From: Mycolicibacter sinensis
GTDB taxonomy: Bacteria > Actinomycetota > Actinomycetes > Mycobacteriales > Mycobacteriaceae
DNA length: 64,000 nucleotides
Reading direction: 5' to 3'
Assembly (NCBI RefSeq): GCF_001667945.1
Contig: NZ_LZJK01000159.1
Span: 22,208-86,207 of the forward strand
Shown here: piece after piece, positions 24,147 through 33,276 of the stretch
How the letters are laid out: each line of letters starts with the position of its first letter
Numbering within the stretch: the first letter of the stretch is position 1
Program-made: the position numbers and the translations under genes
The notes under the pieces: generated by a model
Told to the model about the DNA's origin: nothing
Database searches by the model: none
Seen by the model: only the letters and a program-made list of their open reading frames with translations

Positions 24147-24193
24147 GTGAAGCCGCGTTCACTCTCGCCGTCGAACGTGAAGCCACCTTCACG
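24147..24193. repeat. Two tandem GTGAA/TTCAC palindromes
   Basis: GTGAAGCCGCGTTCAC (24147-24162) and CGTGAAGCCACCTTCACG (24176-24193) are perfect 5- and 6-bp inverted repeats with 6-bp spacers, about 30 bp apart. They lie between the end of the dehydrogenase gene and the TetR promoter. They may be operators, paired terminators or copies of a dispersed palindromic repeat. Confidence 0.5.
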
Positions 24194-24202
24194 CTCGGCG
24201 GC

Positions 24203-25351
24203 CTATAACCCCAGCGACTTGGCGATGATCATCTTCATCACCTCGCTGGTCCCGGCATAAATCCGGGCCACCCGGGCATCGGTGTACAGCCGCGCGATCG
24301 GGTACTCCATCATGTAGCCGTAGCCGCCGAACAACTGCAGGCACCGGTCGATCACCCGGGCCTGCATCTCGGTGCAGAACAGCTTCACCCGCGCGGCATC
24401 GGCCGCCGACAGCTCGCCCTCGACGTGTTCGGCGACCGCCCGGTCCAGCATGCACTGGGCGGCCTCGATCTCGGTGGAGACCGCGGCCAGCTCGAACTTG
24501 GTGTTCTGGAACGACGCCACCGGTGACCCGAACACATTGCGGTTCTTGACGTAGTCGATGGTGGCGGCCAGCGCCGAGCGGGACTGGGCGACCGACCCCA
24601 CGGCGACGGTGAGCCGTTCCTGCGCCAGGTTGTGGCCGAGATAGCTGAACGCCTCGCCCTCCTCGCCCAGCCGGTTGGCCACCGGCACCCGGACGTCGGC
24701 GAAGGACAACTCGGCGGTGTCCTGCACCTTGCAGCCCATCTTGTCCAGCTCGCGGCCGCGGGTGAACCCGGGCATCCCGTCCTCGACCACCAGCAGCGTC
24801 AGCCCGCGGCGACGGTTGTCGGGGTCGGTGGAGGTGCGCGCCACCACGATCACCAGGTCGGCCTGGATGCCGCCGGTGATGAACGTCTTCGCGCCGTTGA
24901 GGACGTAGTCCTCGCCGTCTCGGACCGCGGTGGTGCGCATCCCGGCCAGATCCGATCCGGTGCCGGGTTCGGTCATCGCGATCGCCGTCAGCAGCCTGCC
25001 GGCCGCCAGCCCGGGGAACCAACGTGCCCGCTGCTCGTCGTTGGCGTAGTGCAGGAAGTACGGCAGGATCACCTCGAGCTGGGTGCGCACCGTGGAGAGC
25101 GTGACCAGAGCGCGCGCCGCCTCCTCCTGCAGCACCACGTTGTAGCGGTAATCGTCGATGCCCGCGCCGCCGTACTGCTCGGGGATCGCCATGCCCAGCA
25201 TCCCCAGCGAGCCCAGGTGCTCGAAGACCGCGCGCGGCATCCGGCCGGCCTTCTCCCACTGCGGATACTCGGGCACCACGTGCTTTTCGACGAAGTCGCG
25301 GGCCAGCGCGCGGAACGCCTCGTGATCTTCGGTGAACAGCGTGCGCTGCAT
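24203..25351 (-). CDS. Acyl-CoA dehydrogenase (FadE-type)
   Basis: A 382-residue FAD-dependent dehydrogenase that oxidises an acyl-CoA to the 2-enoyl-CoA. It has the N-terminal helical domain (IPEQYGGAGIDDYRYNVVLQ), the FAD-binding strand motif AIAMTEPGTGSDLAGM, and the C-terminal helices with RCLQLFGGYGYMMEYPI and ending IYAGTSEVMKMIIAKSLGL. The position of the MCAD catalytic Glu (in YEGT) is Ala here (YAGT), as in isovaleryl/long-chain types that carry the base elsewhere. It is the last gene of the beta-oxidation operon, 11 bp after the thiolase. Confidence 0.88.
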   Translation of the reverse strand: MQRTLFTEDHEAFRALARDFVEKHVVPEYPQWEKAGRMPRAVFEHLGSLGMLGMAIPEQYGGAGIDDYRYNVVLQEEAARALVTLSTVRTQLEVILPYFLHYANDEQRARWFPGLAAGRLLTAIAMTEPGTGSDLAGMRTTAVRDGEDYVLNGAKTFITGGIQADLVIVVARTSTDPDNRRRGLTLLVVEDGMPGFTRGRELDKMGCKVQDTAELSFADVRVPVANRLGEEGEAFSYLGHNLAQERLTVAVGSVAQSRSALAATIDYVKNRNVFGSPVASFQNTKFELAAVSTEIEAAQCMLDRAVAEHVEGELSAADAARVKLFCTEMQARVIDRCLQLFGGYGYMMEYPIARLYTDARVARIYAGTSEVMKMIIAKSLGL

Positions 25352-25362
25352 GAGTGTCTCCC

Positions 25363-26511
25363 CTACCCGACCAGCTCGACGATGGTGGCGTTGGCGGTTC
25401 CGCCGCCTTCGCACATCGTCTGCAATCCGTAGCGAATACCGTTGTCGCGCATGTGATGAATCATCCGGGTCATCAGCACCGCACCGGACGCACCGAGTGG
25501 GTGGCCCAGGGCGATCGCCCCGCCGACCGGGTTGAGCCGCTTCTCATCGGCACCGGTCTCGGCCAACCAGGCCAGCGGCACCGGCGCGAACGCCTCGTTG
25601 ACCTCGAACACGCCGACCTCGTCCAGGCGCAGCCCGGCCCGCTTCAACACCTTCTCGGTGGCGGGGATGGGCCCGGTGAGCATCAGCACCGGATCGGCTC
25701 CGGTCACCGCGCCGGCGACGTAGCGCACCAGCGGCGTCAGTCCGCGTCGGGCGGCCTCGTCTTCGCTCATCACCAACAGCGCTGCGGCGCCGTCGGAGAT
25801 CTGCGAGGAGTTCCCGGCGTGGATGACACCGTCGTCGGCGAATGCCGGCTTGAGCCCGGCCAGCCGCTCGACGGTGCTGCCCGGCCGCACCCCTTCGTCG
25901 GTGTCGACGACGGTGCCGTCGCCGGTGGTCACCGCCATGATCTGTTCGTCGAACATGCCGCTGCCGCGGGCGGCCGCCGCACGCTGATGCGACTGCACCG
26001 AGTACTCATCCAGGCGTGCGCGGCCGAAACCCCAACGCTGCGCGATCATCTCCGCCGACAGGCCCTGGTTGAACGCGAAACCGTCATAGCGGGCAAGCGC
26101 TTTGGGCCCGTAGGGCTCCCCGGTGGCCCGGGCTGCCCCCAACGGCACCCGGCTCATCACCTCGACGCCGCCGGCGACGACGACATCTTGCTGCCCTGAC
26201 ATCACCGCCTGCACCGCGAAGTCCAGCGCCTGCTGGCTGGAGCCGCACGCCCGGTTGACCGTGGTGCCCGGGATGTGCTCAGGCCAACCCGCGGCCAGCA
26301 CCGCGTAGCGCCCGATGTTGGAGGACTGGTCACCGACCTGCGACACACACCCCCACACCACGTCGTCGACAGCCTTGGGATCCACACCGGTGCGGCCCAT
26401 CAGTTCGTTGAGCACCAGCGCGGACAGGTCCGCGGCGTGCATTTCGGCCAGGCCTCCGTTGCGCTTGCCGACTGGGGTGCGTACCGCCCCGACGATCACC
26501 GTTGATCGCAT
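25363..26511 (-). CDS. Thiolase (acetyl-CoA acyltransferase)
   Basis: A 382-residue thiolase with the full set of catalytic residues. The nucleophile is C89 in NRACGSSQQA, with NEAFAPV in the active-site loop, the His motif GGAIALGHPLGASG, and the C-terminal Cys motif CEGGGTANA. It performs the last beta-oxidation step, cleaving 3-ketoacyl-CoA with CoA. Together with the two dehydrogenases, crotonase, SDR and CoA-transferase of the same operon it completes a beta-oxidation spiral. Confidence 0.92.
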   Translation of the reverse strand: MRSTVIVGAVRTPVGKRNGGLAEMHAADLSALVLNELMGRTGVDPKAVDDVVWGCVSQVGDQSSNIGRYAVLAAGWPEHIPGTTVNRACGSSQQALDFAVQAVMSGQQDVVVAGGVEVMSRVPLGAARATGEPYGPKALARYDGFAFNQGLSAEMIAQRWGFGRARLDEYSVQSHQRAAAARGSGMFDEQIMAVTTGDGTVVDTDEGVRPGSTVERLAGLKPAFADDGVIHAGNSSQISDGAAALLVMSEDEAARRGLTPLVRYVAGAVTGADPVLMLTGPIPATEKVLKRAGLRLDEVGVFEVNEAFAPVPLAWLAETGADEKRLNPVGGAIALGHPLGASGAVLMTRMIHHMRDNGIRYGLQTMCEGGGTANATIVELVG

Positions 26512-26526
26512 CTGAACTACTCCGAT

Positions 26527-27315
26527 CTACTTCGGCGGCCATCCGCCGGTGAAGCGCGGGCTGCGCTTCTCGGCGAAGGCCGCATAGGCTTCCGCGGCGT
26601 CGGTGCCCGCGAAATTGACTATCTGGGCGCGTGTTTCGTTGATCAGGGCGGCCGACAGGGTGGTATCGGCCCCTTGGTTGAGCAGCGCCTTGGTCTGCGC
26701 CAGCGCGCGCGGCGGGCCGGCCGCCAGCTGATCGGCGAGATCGTCGACGAAGGTCTCGATCTCGTCGGCGCCCACCACCCACGTCACGAGGTTCAACGCT
26801 TGGGCTTCGGTGGCATCGATGGTCTCGGCCAGCAGCGCCAGCCGCTTGGCCTGCTGCAGCCCGACGATCTTGGGCAGCAGCCACGACCCGCCGAGATCGA
26901 TCGACAGTCCCCGTTTGGAGAAGATCTGGCAGAACCTCGATTCCGGCGTCGCGACCACCAGATCGCAGCCCAGGGCCAGATTCCAGCCGGCCCCCACCGC
27001 TACGCCGGTCACTTTCGCGATGGTGGGAATCGACAGCTCGTGCAGGGCCAGCGCGACGTCGGTGAGTCGTTGCAGCTTGCGCACCGGGTGGGTGTCATCA
27101 CCGGTGCCGATGTCCGCGCCCGAGCAGAAGGCACCGCCGGCGCCGGTGATGACCAGGGTCCGTAGATCGCGGTCGTCGGCGGCGTCGCGCAGCGCGTCGC
27201 GCAGTTCCCGCCACAGCTGCGGGTTGATCGCGTTCTTGCGGGCGGGCCGGTTCAAGGTCAGCGTGCGCACGCCGTCGCGGTCGGTGCGCAGCAGGACGGA
27301 ATCGTCGGCGGCCAT
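26527..27315 (-). CDS. Enoyl-CoA hydratase
   Basis: A 262-residue crotonase of normal length. It has TLTLNRPARKNAINPQLWRE at the N-terminus, the oxyanion-hole motifs GGAFCSGADIG and GVAVGAGWNLALGCDLVVA, and the SIDLGGSWLLPKIVG block. It hydrates enoyl-CoA in the beta-oxidation operon. The ATG overlaps the TGA of the CoA-transferase (TGATG), and the thiolase follows after 15 bp. Confidence 0.9.
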   Translation of the reverse strand: MAADDSVLLRTDRDGVRTLTLNRPARKNAINPQLWRELRDALRDAADDRDLRTLVITGAGGAFCSGADIGTGDDTHPVRKLQRLTDVALALHELSIPTIAKVTGVAVGAGWNLALGCDLVVATPESRFCQIFSKRGLSIDLGGSWLLPKIVGLQQAKRLALLAETIDATEAQALNLVTWVVGADEIETFVDDLADQLAAGPPRALAQTKALLNQGADTTLSAALINETRAQIVNFAGTDAAEAYAAFAEKRSPRFTGGWPPK

Positions 27316-28532
27316 CAGCTGCCAGCCTGCCCGATCGCCCCCTGTCCGCGCAGCGCGACGATCTCGGCGGCGGTGAAACCCAGCTCGCCCAGCACCGCGT
27401 CGGTGTGTTCACCCAGGCCCGGCACCGCCCCCATCGGCGGGTCGTAGCCGGCGATCACCGGCGGCGGCAGCAACGACGGGATCGGCCCGGCCGGCGTGTC
27501 GATCTGCCGCCACCGCGCGCGCTCGGCGAGCTGCGGATGCGCCAGCACGTCGCTGGGGGTGTTGTAGCGGGCGTTACCGATTCCGGCGGCATCGGCTGCG
27601 TCCTGGATCTTGGCCAGGTCGTGGCGGGCGCACCAGTCGCCAATCGCCTCGTCCAGGATCGGCCGGTGCGCGACCCGGTCGGCGTTTCCGGCGAACCGCG
27701 GGTCGTCAGCCAGGTCGTCGCGGCCCAGCAGTTCGCGGGCCAGCCGCTGCCACTCCCGATCGTTGGTGGTGCCGAGCACCACGGTCTGCCCGTCGGCGGT
27801 CGGGTAGGCCCCGTAGGGGGCCACGGCCGGTGAGCTCATGCCGAGCGGCTGCTGGTCGATCCCGGCGTGCCGGGCGTAGGTCAGGTGATAGCCCATCATC
27901 TCGGCCATGGTGTCGAACAGGCTCACGGTGACCGACGGCGCCGGCGCGCTGCGATCGCGGCCGACCAGCAGCGCCATGATCGACAGCGCCGAGTACAGGC
28001 CGCTGGTCACGTCGGCCACCGGCGGCCCCGGTTTGGCCGGAGCACCCGGGTGGCCGGTCACCGAGCACACCCCGGACTCGGCCTGCACCAGCAGGTCGTA
28101 GGCGCGCTTGTGCGACAGCGGGCCCCCGCTGCCGTACCCGTCGATCTCGACGGCGATGACGTTCGGGTGCCGGCTTGCCATGTCTTCGGCGGACAGGCCC
28201 AGCCGGGCGGTGGCACCGGGCGCGAGGTTGGACACCAGCACATCGGCGCGGTCCAGCAGCCGGTGCAGAATATCGCGTCCCGCAGCGCTTTTCAGGTCCA
28301 GGGTGACCGATTCCTTGCCCCGGTTGACCCAGACGAAGTGTGCGGCCTGGCCTCCAGGACCACAGACGACGTCGTCGTAGTAGCGTGCGAAGTCGCCGCC
28401 ATCGGGGTTCTCCACCTTGATGACGCGGGCTCCGAAGTCGGCCAGCGCGCGGGTGCACATCGGTGCCGATACCGCTTGTTCGAGGGCCACCACGGTGACA
28501 CCCGCCAGCGGGGCTGATTGTTGAGGCATCAC
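27315..28532 (-). CDS. CaiB/BaiF family CoA-transferase
   Basis: A 405-residue class III CoA-transferase. The N-terminal Rossmann half has ADFGARVIKVENPDGGDFAR and the WVNRGKESVTLDL segment. The catalytic Asp is D174 in PVADVTSG. The small domain (TADGQTVVLGTTNDREWQRL and following) and the C-terminal HTDAVLGELGFT are complete. It activates an acid by taking CoA from another acyl-CoA. It is coupled to the SDR upstream (ATGATG overlap) and to the crotonase downstream. Confidence 0.9.
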   Translation of the reverse strand: MMPQQSAPLAGVTVVALEQAVSAPMCTRALADFGARVIKVENPDGGDFARYYDDVVCGPGGQAAHFVWVNRGKESVTLDLKSAAGRDILHRLLDRADVLVSNLAPGATARLGLSAEDMASRHPNVIAVEIDGYGSGGPLSHKRAYDLLVQAESGVCSVTGHPGAPAKPGPPVADVTSGLYSALSIMALLVGRDRSAPAPSVTVSLFDTMAEMMGYHLTYARHAGIDQQPLGMSSPAVAPYGAYPTADGQTVVLGTTNDREWQRLARELLGRDDLADDPRFAGNADRVAHRPILDEAIGDWCARHDLAKIQDAADAAGIGNARYNTPSDVLAHPQLAERARWRQIDTPAGPIPSLLPPPVIAGYDPPMGAVPGLGEHTDAVLGELGFTAAEIVALRGQGAIGQAGS

Positions 28533-29287
28533 ATCACCATGCCACCGTCCACCGGCAAGACCTGCCCGGTGACGTAGGAGGCGGCGTCGGAGGCCATGAA
28601 GACGAATGCGCCGGCGACCTCGCTCGGCTCGGCCCAGCGCTTCATCGGGATGCGGTTCATCATGTTGGCCGCGAACTTCTCATTGGTGCGGATGGTCTCG
28701 GTCATCGGGGTGGCGGCCAGCGGTGCCAGGGCGTTGACGCAGATCCGCTTGGCGGCCAGCTCGCGGGCCAGCGACTTGGTGAAGCCGATCAGGGCGGCCT
28801 TGGCCGCCGAGTAGTTGACCTGCCCGAGGGTGCCGGTCAGGCCCGCCGCTGACGTCACGTTGACGATGCGCCCGGTGCCGTCGGTCGGAACATACGGCAG
28901 CACCGCCTGGGTGCAATTGAAGGCGCCGACGGTGTGCACGTCGAGTAGCAGGCGCATCGACTCGGCGCTGGTCTTCTCGAACATCGCCGGGCGGGTCACC
29001 CCGGCGTTGTTGATCAGGATGTGGATCTTGCCATCGGCCAGCTCAGCGGCCTTGGCTGCGGCAGCATCGGCGGAGGCCCGATCGGCCACATCGAGCACCG
29101 TCGGCTCCGCCCGGCCGCCGGATGCCGAAATCCGCTCGGCCACTTGCGCGGCGGCGTCACCGTCGATGTCGGTGACCAGCACTGCGGCCCCGGCCTGCGC
29201 CAGTGCGGCAGCCACCGCCGACCCGATGCCGCCGGCCGCCCCGGTCACCACCGCGGCGCGCCCGGACAGGTCGAAATAGCCGGCCAT
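28529..29287 (-). CDS. SDR family oxidoreductase
   Basis: A 252-residue classical short-chain dehydrogenase. It has the cofactor motif VVTGAAGGIGSAVA, the NNAG motif, a catalytic Ser in NVTSAAGL and the Tyr-Lys pair in YSAAKAAL, and ends SYVTGQVLPVDGGMVM. Asp in LVTDIDGDAA favours NAD(H). In this operon it probably acts as the 3-hydroxyacyl-CoA dehydrogenase. Its ATG overlaps the TGA of the dehydrogenase upstream (TGATG). Confidence 0.9.
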   Translation of the reverse strand: MAGYFDLSGRAAVVTGAAGGIGSAVAAALAQAGAAVLVTDIDGDAAAQVAERISASGGRAEPTVLDVADRASADAAAAKAAELADGKIHILINNAGVTRPAMFEKTSAESMRLLLDVHTVGAFNCTQAVLPYVPTDGTGRIVNVTSAAGLTGTLGQVNYSAAKAALIGFTKSLARELAAKRICVNALAPLAATPMTETIRTNEKFAANMMNRIPMKRWAEPSEVAGAFVFMASDAASYVTGQVLPVDGGMVM

Positions 29288-30465
29288 CAGTAACTCCTCG
29301 GCAGTCCGAGCACGTGCGAGCCCAGGAAGTTCAGGATCATCTCCTGGCTGACCGGGGCGATCTTCATCAGCCGGGACTCCCGGAAGAACCGGGAGATGTT
29401 GTACTCCTCCGAGTAGCCCATGCCGCCGTGGGTCTGCAGCGCCCGGTCGGCGGCCGCGAAACCGGCGTCGGCACAAAGGTATTTGGCCATGTTGGCCTCA
29501 CGGCCGCAGGACTTGCCGTTGTCGTAGAGCCAGGTGGCCTTGCGCAGGATCAACTCGGCGGCGTCCAGCCGGGCCAGCGAGTCGGCGAGTGGGAACTGGA
29601 TGCCCTGGTTCATGCCGATCGGTCGGTCGAACACCACGCGTTCGTTGGCGTACTTGACCGCACGGTCCAGCGCGACCCGGCCGATGCCGAGGGCCTCGGC
29701 GGCGATCAGCATGCGCTCCGGGTTGAGCCCGTGCAGGATGTAGGAGAAGCCCTTGCCCTCTTCACCGATCCGGTGCTCGGCCGGGATGCGCAGGTCGTCG
29801 ATGAACACCTCGTTGGAGGACACCGCGTTGCGGCCCATTTTGGTGATCGGCCGGATGTCGACGTGGTCGCGGTCGATGTCGGTGAGGAACAGGGTGAGAC
29901 CGTCGGTGGGTTTGGCCGTATCGTCGCGGGGGGTGGTGCGGGTCAGCAGCAGGATCTTCTCGGACTCAAGGGCTTTGGAGATCCAGACCTTGCGGCCGTT
30001 GACCACATAGTCGCTGCCGTCGCGCTTGGCGAAGGTGGTGATACGCGACGTGTCGAGGCCGGCGGTCGGTTCGGTGACGCCGAAGCACACGTGCAGGTCG
30101 CCACTGACGATGCGGGGCAGGGTTTCGGCCTTCATCTCGTCCGAGCCGAAGACCACGACCGGCTGCATGCCGAAGATCGACATGTGGATCGAGCTGGCGG
30201 CGTTCATCCCGCCGCCCGATCGCGCCACTTCCTCGGCCAGGATGGTGGCCTCGGTGATGCCCAGACCGTGGCCGCCGTACTCCTCGGGGATGGTCATGCC
30301 CAGCCAGCCGCCGCCGGCGATGGCGTCGTAGAACTCCCGCGGGAATTCGTGCGCCTGGTCCTTGGTCATCCAGTAGTGGTCGTCGAACTTCGCCGCCAGT
30401 TCGGCAACCGACTGCCGGATCAGCTGCTGGTCCTCGGTCAGCTCGAAGCTCATTCCGCCGGACAT
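29287..30465 (-). CDS. Acyl-CoA dehydrogenase (FadE-type), first gene of the beta-oxidation operon
   Basis: A 392-residue acyl-CoA dehydrogenase. It has MTIPEEYGGHGLGITEATIL, the FAD/substrate segment CFGVTEPTAGLDTSRITTF, and the C-terminal RALQTHGGMGYSEEYNISRF then MKIAPVSQEMILNFLGSHVL. The catalytic position of YEGT-type enzymes reads IAPVSQEM, an unusual variant. It opens a six-gene operon: dehydrogenase, SDR, CoA-transferase, crotonase, thiolase, second dehydrogenase. A GAGAAT-type palindrome lies 50 bp upstream of the start. Confidence 0.88.
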   Translation of the reverse strand: MSGGMSFELTEDQQLIRQSVAELAAKFDDHYWMTKDQAHEFPREFYDAIAGGGWLGMTIPEEYGGHGLGITEATILAEEVARSGGGMNAASSIHMSIFGMQPVVVFGSDEMKAETLPRIVSGDLHVCFGVTEPTAGLDTSRITTFAKRDGSDYVVNGRKVWISKALESEKILLLTRTTPRDDTAKPTDGLTLFLTDIDRDHVDIRPITKMGRNAVSSNEVFIDDLRIPAEHRIGEEGKGFSYILHGLNPERMLIAAEALGIGRVALDRAVKYANERVVFDRPIGMNQGIQFPLADSLARLDAAELILRKATWLYDNGKSCGREANMAKYLCADAGFAAADRALQTHGGMGYSEEYNISRFFRESRLMKIAPVSQEMILNFLGSHVLGLPRSY

Positions 30466-30514
30466 GGTCTCCTCCAGCCCATCAGCACCCCTTGTGGACG
30501 TTCATTAGCCGGAA

Positions 30515-30533
30515 ACGAGAATAGCATTCTCGT
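30515..30533. promoter_or_regulatory. GAGAAT-type operator (copy 2, perfect)
   Basis: ACGAGAATAGCATTCTCGT is an 8-bp perfect inverted repeat with a 3-bp spacer. It sits immediately after the stop of the ThDP-enzyme gene (30534) and 50 bp before the start of the beta-oxidation operon at 30465. It is the best copy of the palindrome shared with 19790, 46548, 52476 and 62869. Confidence 0.62.
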
Positions 30534-32240
30534 CTATTGGGTCCCCTCGGCGTACCAGGTGCGGAACTCGGCGTAGTTGGGCATCTCTTCGGAGTTGGCC
30601 TTGGGGTCGATGCACACATGGATCACCGCGGTGCCGCCGGCGGCGTAGGCGCGTTTGATCGCCGGCCCGATCTCCGCCTCGTCCTGCACGTACTCCCCGT
30701 GGCAGCCCATGCCTTCGGCGATCTTGTCGAACCGAACGTCCTTGCTCCAGTGCACCCCGGGCTGCGGTGACGGCTGCTCGAAGGTCCGTTTGTAGACCCC
30801 GACCTCCAGACCCCACTGGTGATCGACCCCGACCACGCAGACCAGCGGCAGCCCCAACCGGGCCGCGGTCTCCAGCTCGGCGATGTGGAACAGGAACGCC
30901 GAGTCGCTGGTCAGCAGCATCACCGGCCGTTTGCCGCCCTCGGCCACCGAGGCGCCTACGGCATAGGGCAGCCCGGTGCCCAGATGGCCGAAGTTCTGGT
31001 TCCACAGCACGTCGTGCGGCTTGGCCTGCGAATAGGTCCACTGGAAGATCACGGTGGCGCCGCCGTCGCGGACCATGATGCCGTCGGCGGGAAAGGCTTT
31101 GGTGGCCTCGACCACGAAGCGCGCCGGATGTACCGGGGTACGACCGGCCGGCGCGGTCTCGGCCAGCTCGGCCAACTGCTCGGCGTCCCGGCGGATCCAG
31201 CAGTCCAGCTCGGCCGACGCCGTGCGCGGGGTGTCTCGCAGTGCGGCAACCAGTTGCGGGACGATGCCGCGCAGGTCGCCCACCAGTGGCACGTCGATCG
31301 GCCGGTTCACCCCGATCGCCAGCGGGTCCTGCTCGACGTAGATCCACTTGCGGTCGGCGTTGCGCTGCGCCCAGTGCCGGGTGGTGCCGTAGTGCACCGG
31401 CTCGCCCAGCTCGGTGCCCAGGGCCACGCAGACGTCCGAGGCCGCCACCGCCTCGACCGCCGATTGCGAGAAGCCATAGGGGAAGGTGCGCTCTTCCAGG
31501 CCAGGGATGAACGCGGTACCGCCGGAGGTCTGGATCACCGGGCAGGCCATCAACTCCGCGAGCTCGGCGACCGCCGCCCCGCTACGCGAAGTGTGCACAC
31601 CGTGGCCCACCAGCAGGATCGGACTGGCCGCGGCCCGGATGATCTCGACGGCTTGGGCGAGCTCGGCCGCGCCGGCCCGCTGGTTCACCAGCCGGTAGCG
31701 GTGCGGCTCCGGCGGACCGGCGACGTCGAGCTCTTCGAGGATCACGTGCGACGGGTACTCGATGTAGGACGGTCCCGGGGTGCCGGACATGGCCCGGCGG
31801 ATGGCCTCGTGCACGATCTCATCGGTCTGGTCGGCGTACTCGATCGACGCGCTGTACTTCACCGACGGCGCGAAAAGCTCCTCCTGCCGGACGAATTGGA
31901 TACGCCCGCGCCGCACCCGCCGCTCGGTGATGCGGGCCCGCTGCCCGCCCAGGAACACCACCGGGGAGTTCTCCACCTTCGCGCACATCATCGCGCCGGC
32001 GATGTTGGCCACCCCCGGCCCCAGGGTGCCGATGCACAGGCCCGGCCGGCCGGTCATCCGTGACGCGGCCTCGGCCATGAATCCGGCACTCTCCTCGTGG
32101 TGCGGGGCCACCACCGACCAGCCGCGCTGTTCGGCTTCGACGAACATGTGCACGAAGTTGGGGTCGGGGATGCCGAACAGCGTGTCGACGCCCTCGGCTT
32201 CGAACAATTCCAGGATCCGGCGGTAAACGGGTACACCCAC
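30534..32240 (-). CDS. ThDP-dependent enzyme (acetolactate-synthase-like)
   Basis: A 568-residue ThDP enzyme of the acetolactate synthase/oxalyl-CoA decarboxylase/2-hydroxyacyl-CoA lyase type. The catalytic Glu is in VAPHHEESAGFMAEAASRM. The pyrimidine-binding domain, the central FAD/ADP-like domain and the C-terminal PP domain (GHLGTGLPYAVGAS) follow in order. The metal-binding motif normally GDG...NN reads TSDSAFLF...VGVDHQWG, so the flanking Gly residues and the Asn are changed while the Asp is kept. It starts 25 bp after the acyl-CoA dehydrogenase-like gene and probably belongs to the same operon. Likely roles are C-C cleavage or ligation on an acyl-CoA or keto acid. Confidence 0.8.
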   Translation of the reverse strand: MGVPVYRRILELFEAEGVDTLFGIPDPNFVHMFVEAEQRGWSVVAPHHEESAGFMAEAASRMTGRPGLCIGTLGPGVANIAGAMMCAKVENSPVVFLGGQRARITERRVRRGRIQFVRQEELFAPSVKYSASIEYADQTDEIVHEAIRRAMSGTPGPSYIEYPSHVILEELDVAGPPEPHRYRLVNQRAGAAELAQAVEIIRAAASPILLVGHGVHTSRSGAAVAELAELMACPVIQTSGGTAFIPGLEERTFPYGFSQSAVEAVAASDVCVALGTELGEPVHYGTTRHWAQRNADRKWIYVEQDPLAIGVNRPIDVPLVGDLRGIVPQLVAALRDTPRTASAELDCWIRRDAEQLAELAETAPAGRTPVHPARFVVEATKAFPADGIMVRDGGATVIFQWTYSQAKPHDVLWNQNFGHLGTGLPYAVGASVAEGGKRPVMLLTSDSAFLFHIAELETAARLGLPLVCVVGVDHQWGLEVGVYKRTFEQPSPQPGVHWSKDVRFDKIAEGMGCHGEYVQDEAEIGPAIKRAYAAGGTAVIHVCIDPKANSEEMPNYAEFRTWYAEGTQ

Positions 32241-32265
32241 TTCTCGAAACTCCTTGCTTTGCTTG

Positions 32266-33276
32266 TCAATACCGTTGCGCGAGACGTTGGCGGTGCGCGG
32301 CCGGTGACCCGAACAACGACCGGTTGAACACCGCGCGTTTCAAATAGACGTGGATGCCGCTCTCCCACGTGTAGCCGATGCCGCCGTGCAGCTGCATGGC
32401 CTTGCCGGCCACCTCGACGGCCGCACCGCAGGTGTAGGACTTCGCCATCGCGACCGCGGCATCGGCCTCAGCGTCGTCGTGCACCAGGGCCGCTACGGCC
32501 TCGCGTACCAGGGCGCGAGCCACCGACGCTTTCACCTGCATATCGGCGCAGGCATGCTTGACGGCCTGGAAGGATCCGATCGGGCGGCCGAACTGCTCCC
32601 GGGTCTGCGCATACGACACCGTGGCGGCGAGCATGGCCTCGGCCAGGCCGAGGCTGTCGCAGGCCACCGCGAGCGCGGCCCGGTCGCGCACTCGGTGCGC
32701 CCCGCGATCCTCGGCGAACCGCAGCGGCTCGGGAACCTCGATGCCGTCGGCGGCCACGGTGGCCACCGCACGCGTCTCGTCGAGCACCGGTTGCGGCGTG
32801 ACGGTGAGACCGTCGGTGGCCACCGCGACCTCGGCGCCGGTGTGATCGGTGGCCAGCACCAGCAGTCGATCGGCGCCATCGGCATCGGGCACGAACGCGG
32901 CATGACCGGCCAGCCGCCGGTCGGCGGAGACCGTGAAACCGGGGTCGAGCACCGCGGCCACCCGGACCCATCCGGCCGCGATGCCGGACAACAGGTCATT
33001 GCGGACCGCGCTGTCCTGCAGCGTGTTCAGCACACCGACGGCCAGTACGGCGCTGCCAAGGTAGTGCGTCGCCGCGGCGGCCCGGCCCAGTTCCTCGCAG
33101 ATCAGCGCAGTTTCGGCGAAGGTCGCACCGGCGCCGCCGAGCCCGTCGGCGACCTCCAGCCCGGCCCAGCCGGCGCCGGCCAACCGGGACCAGTCGACCA
33201 CCCGGCCCCGGGCCAGCACGTCGGCGGCGACCGCCCGCATCTGATCGTGCAGTTCGGCGAAATCCGTTGTCCTCAT
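32266..33276 (-). CDS. Acyl-CoA dehydrogenase-like subunit (short)
   Basis: A 336-residue dehydrogenase-fold protein, shorter than the 380-400 residues typical of the family. The N-terminal helical part (ADVLARGRVVDWSRLAG) is reduced. The C-terminal helices YAQTREQFGRPIGSFQAVKH and GKAMQLHGGIGYTWESGIHV are conserved. It overlaps the full-length dehydrogenase upstream by ATGA (33273-33276). Such adjacent long/short pairs form alpha2-beta2 dehydrogenases in mycobacterial sterol side-chain degradation, so the two probably form one enzyme. Confidence 0.82.
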   Translation of the reverse strand: MRTTDFAELHDQMRAVAADVLARGRVVDWSRLAGAGWAGLEVADGLGGAGATFAETALICEELGRAAAATHYLGSAVLAVGVLNTLQDSAVRNDLLSGIAAGWVRVAAVLDPGFTVSADRRLAGHAAFVPDADGADRLLVLATDHTGAEVAVATDGLTVTPQPVLDETRAVATVAADGIEVPEPLRFAEDRGAHRVRDRAALAVACDSLGLAEAMLAATVSYAQTREQFGRPIGSFQAVKHACADMQVKASVARALVREAVAALVHDDAEADAAVAMAKSYTCGAAVEVAGKAMQLHGGIGYTWESGIHVYLKRAVFNRSLFGSPAAHRQRLAQRY

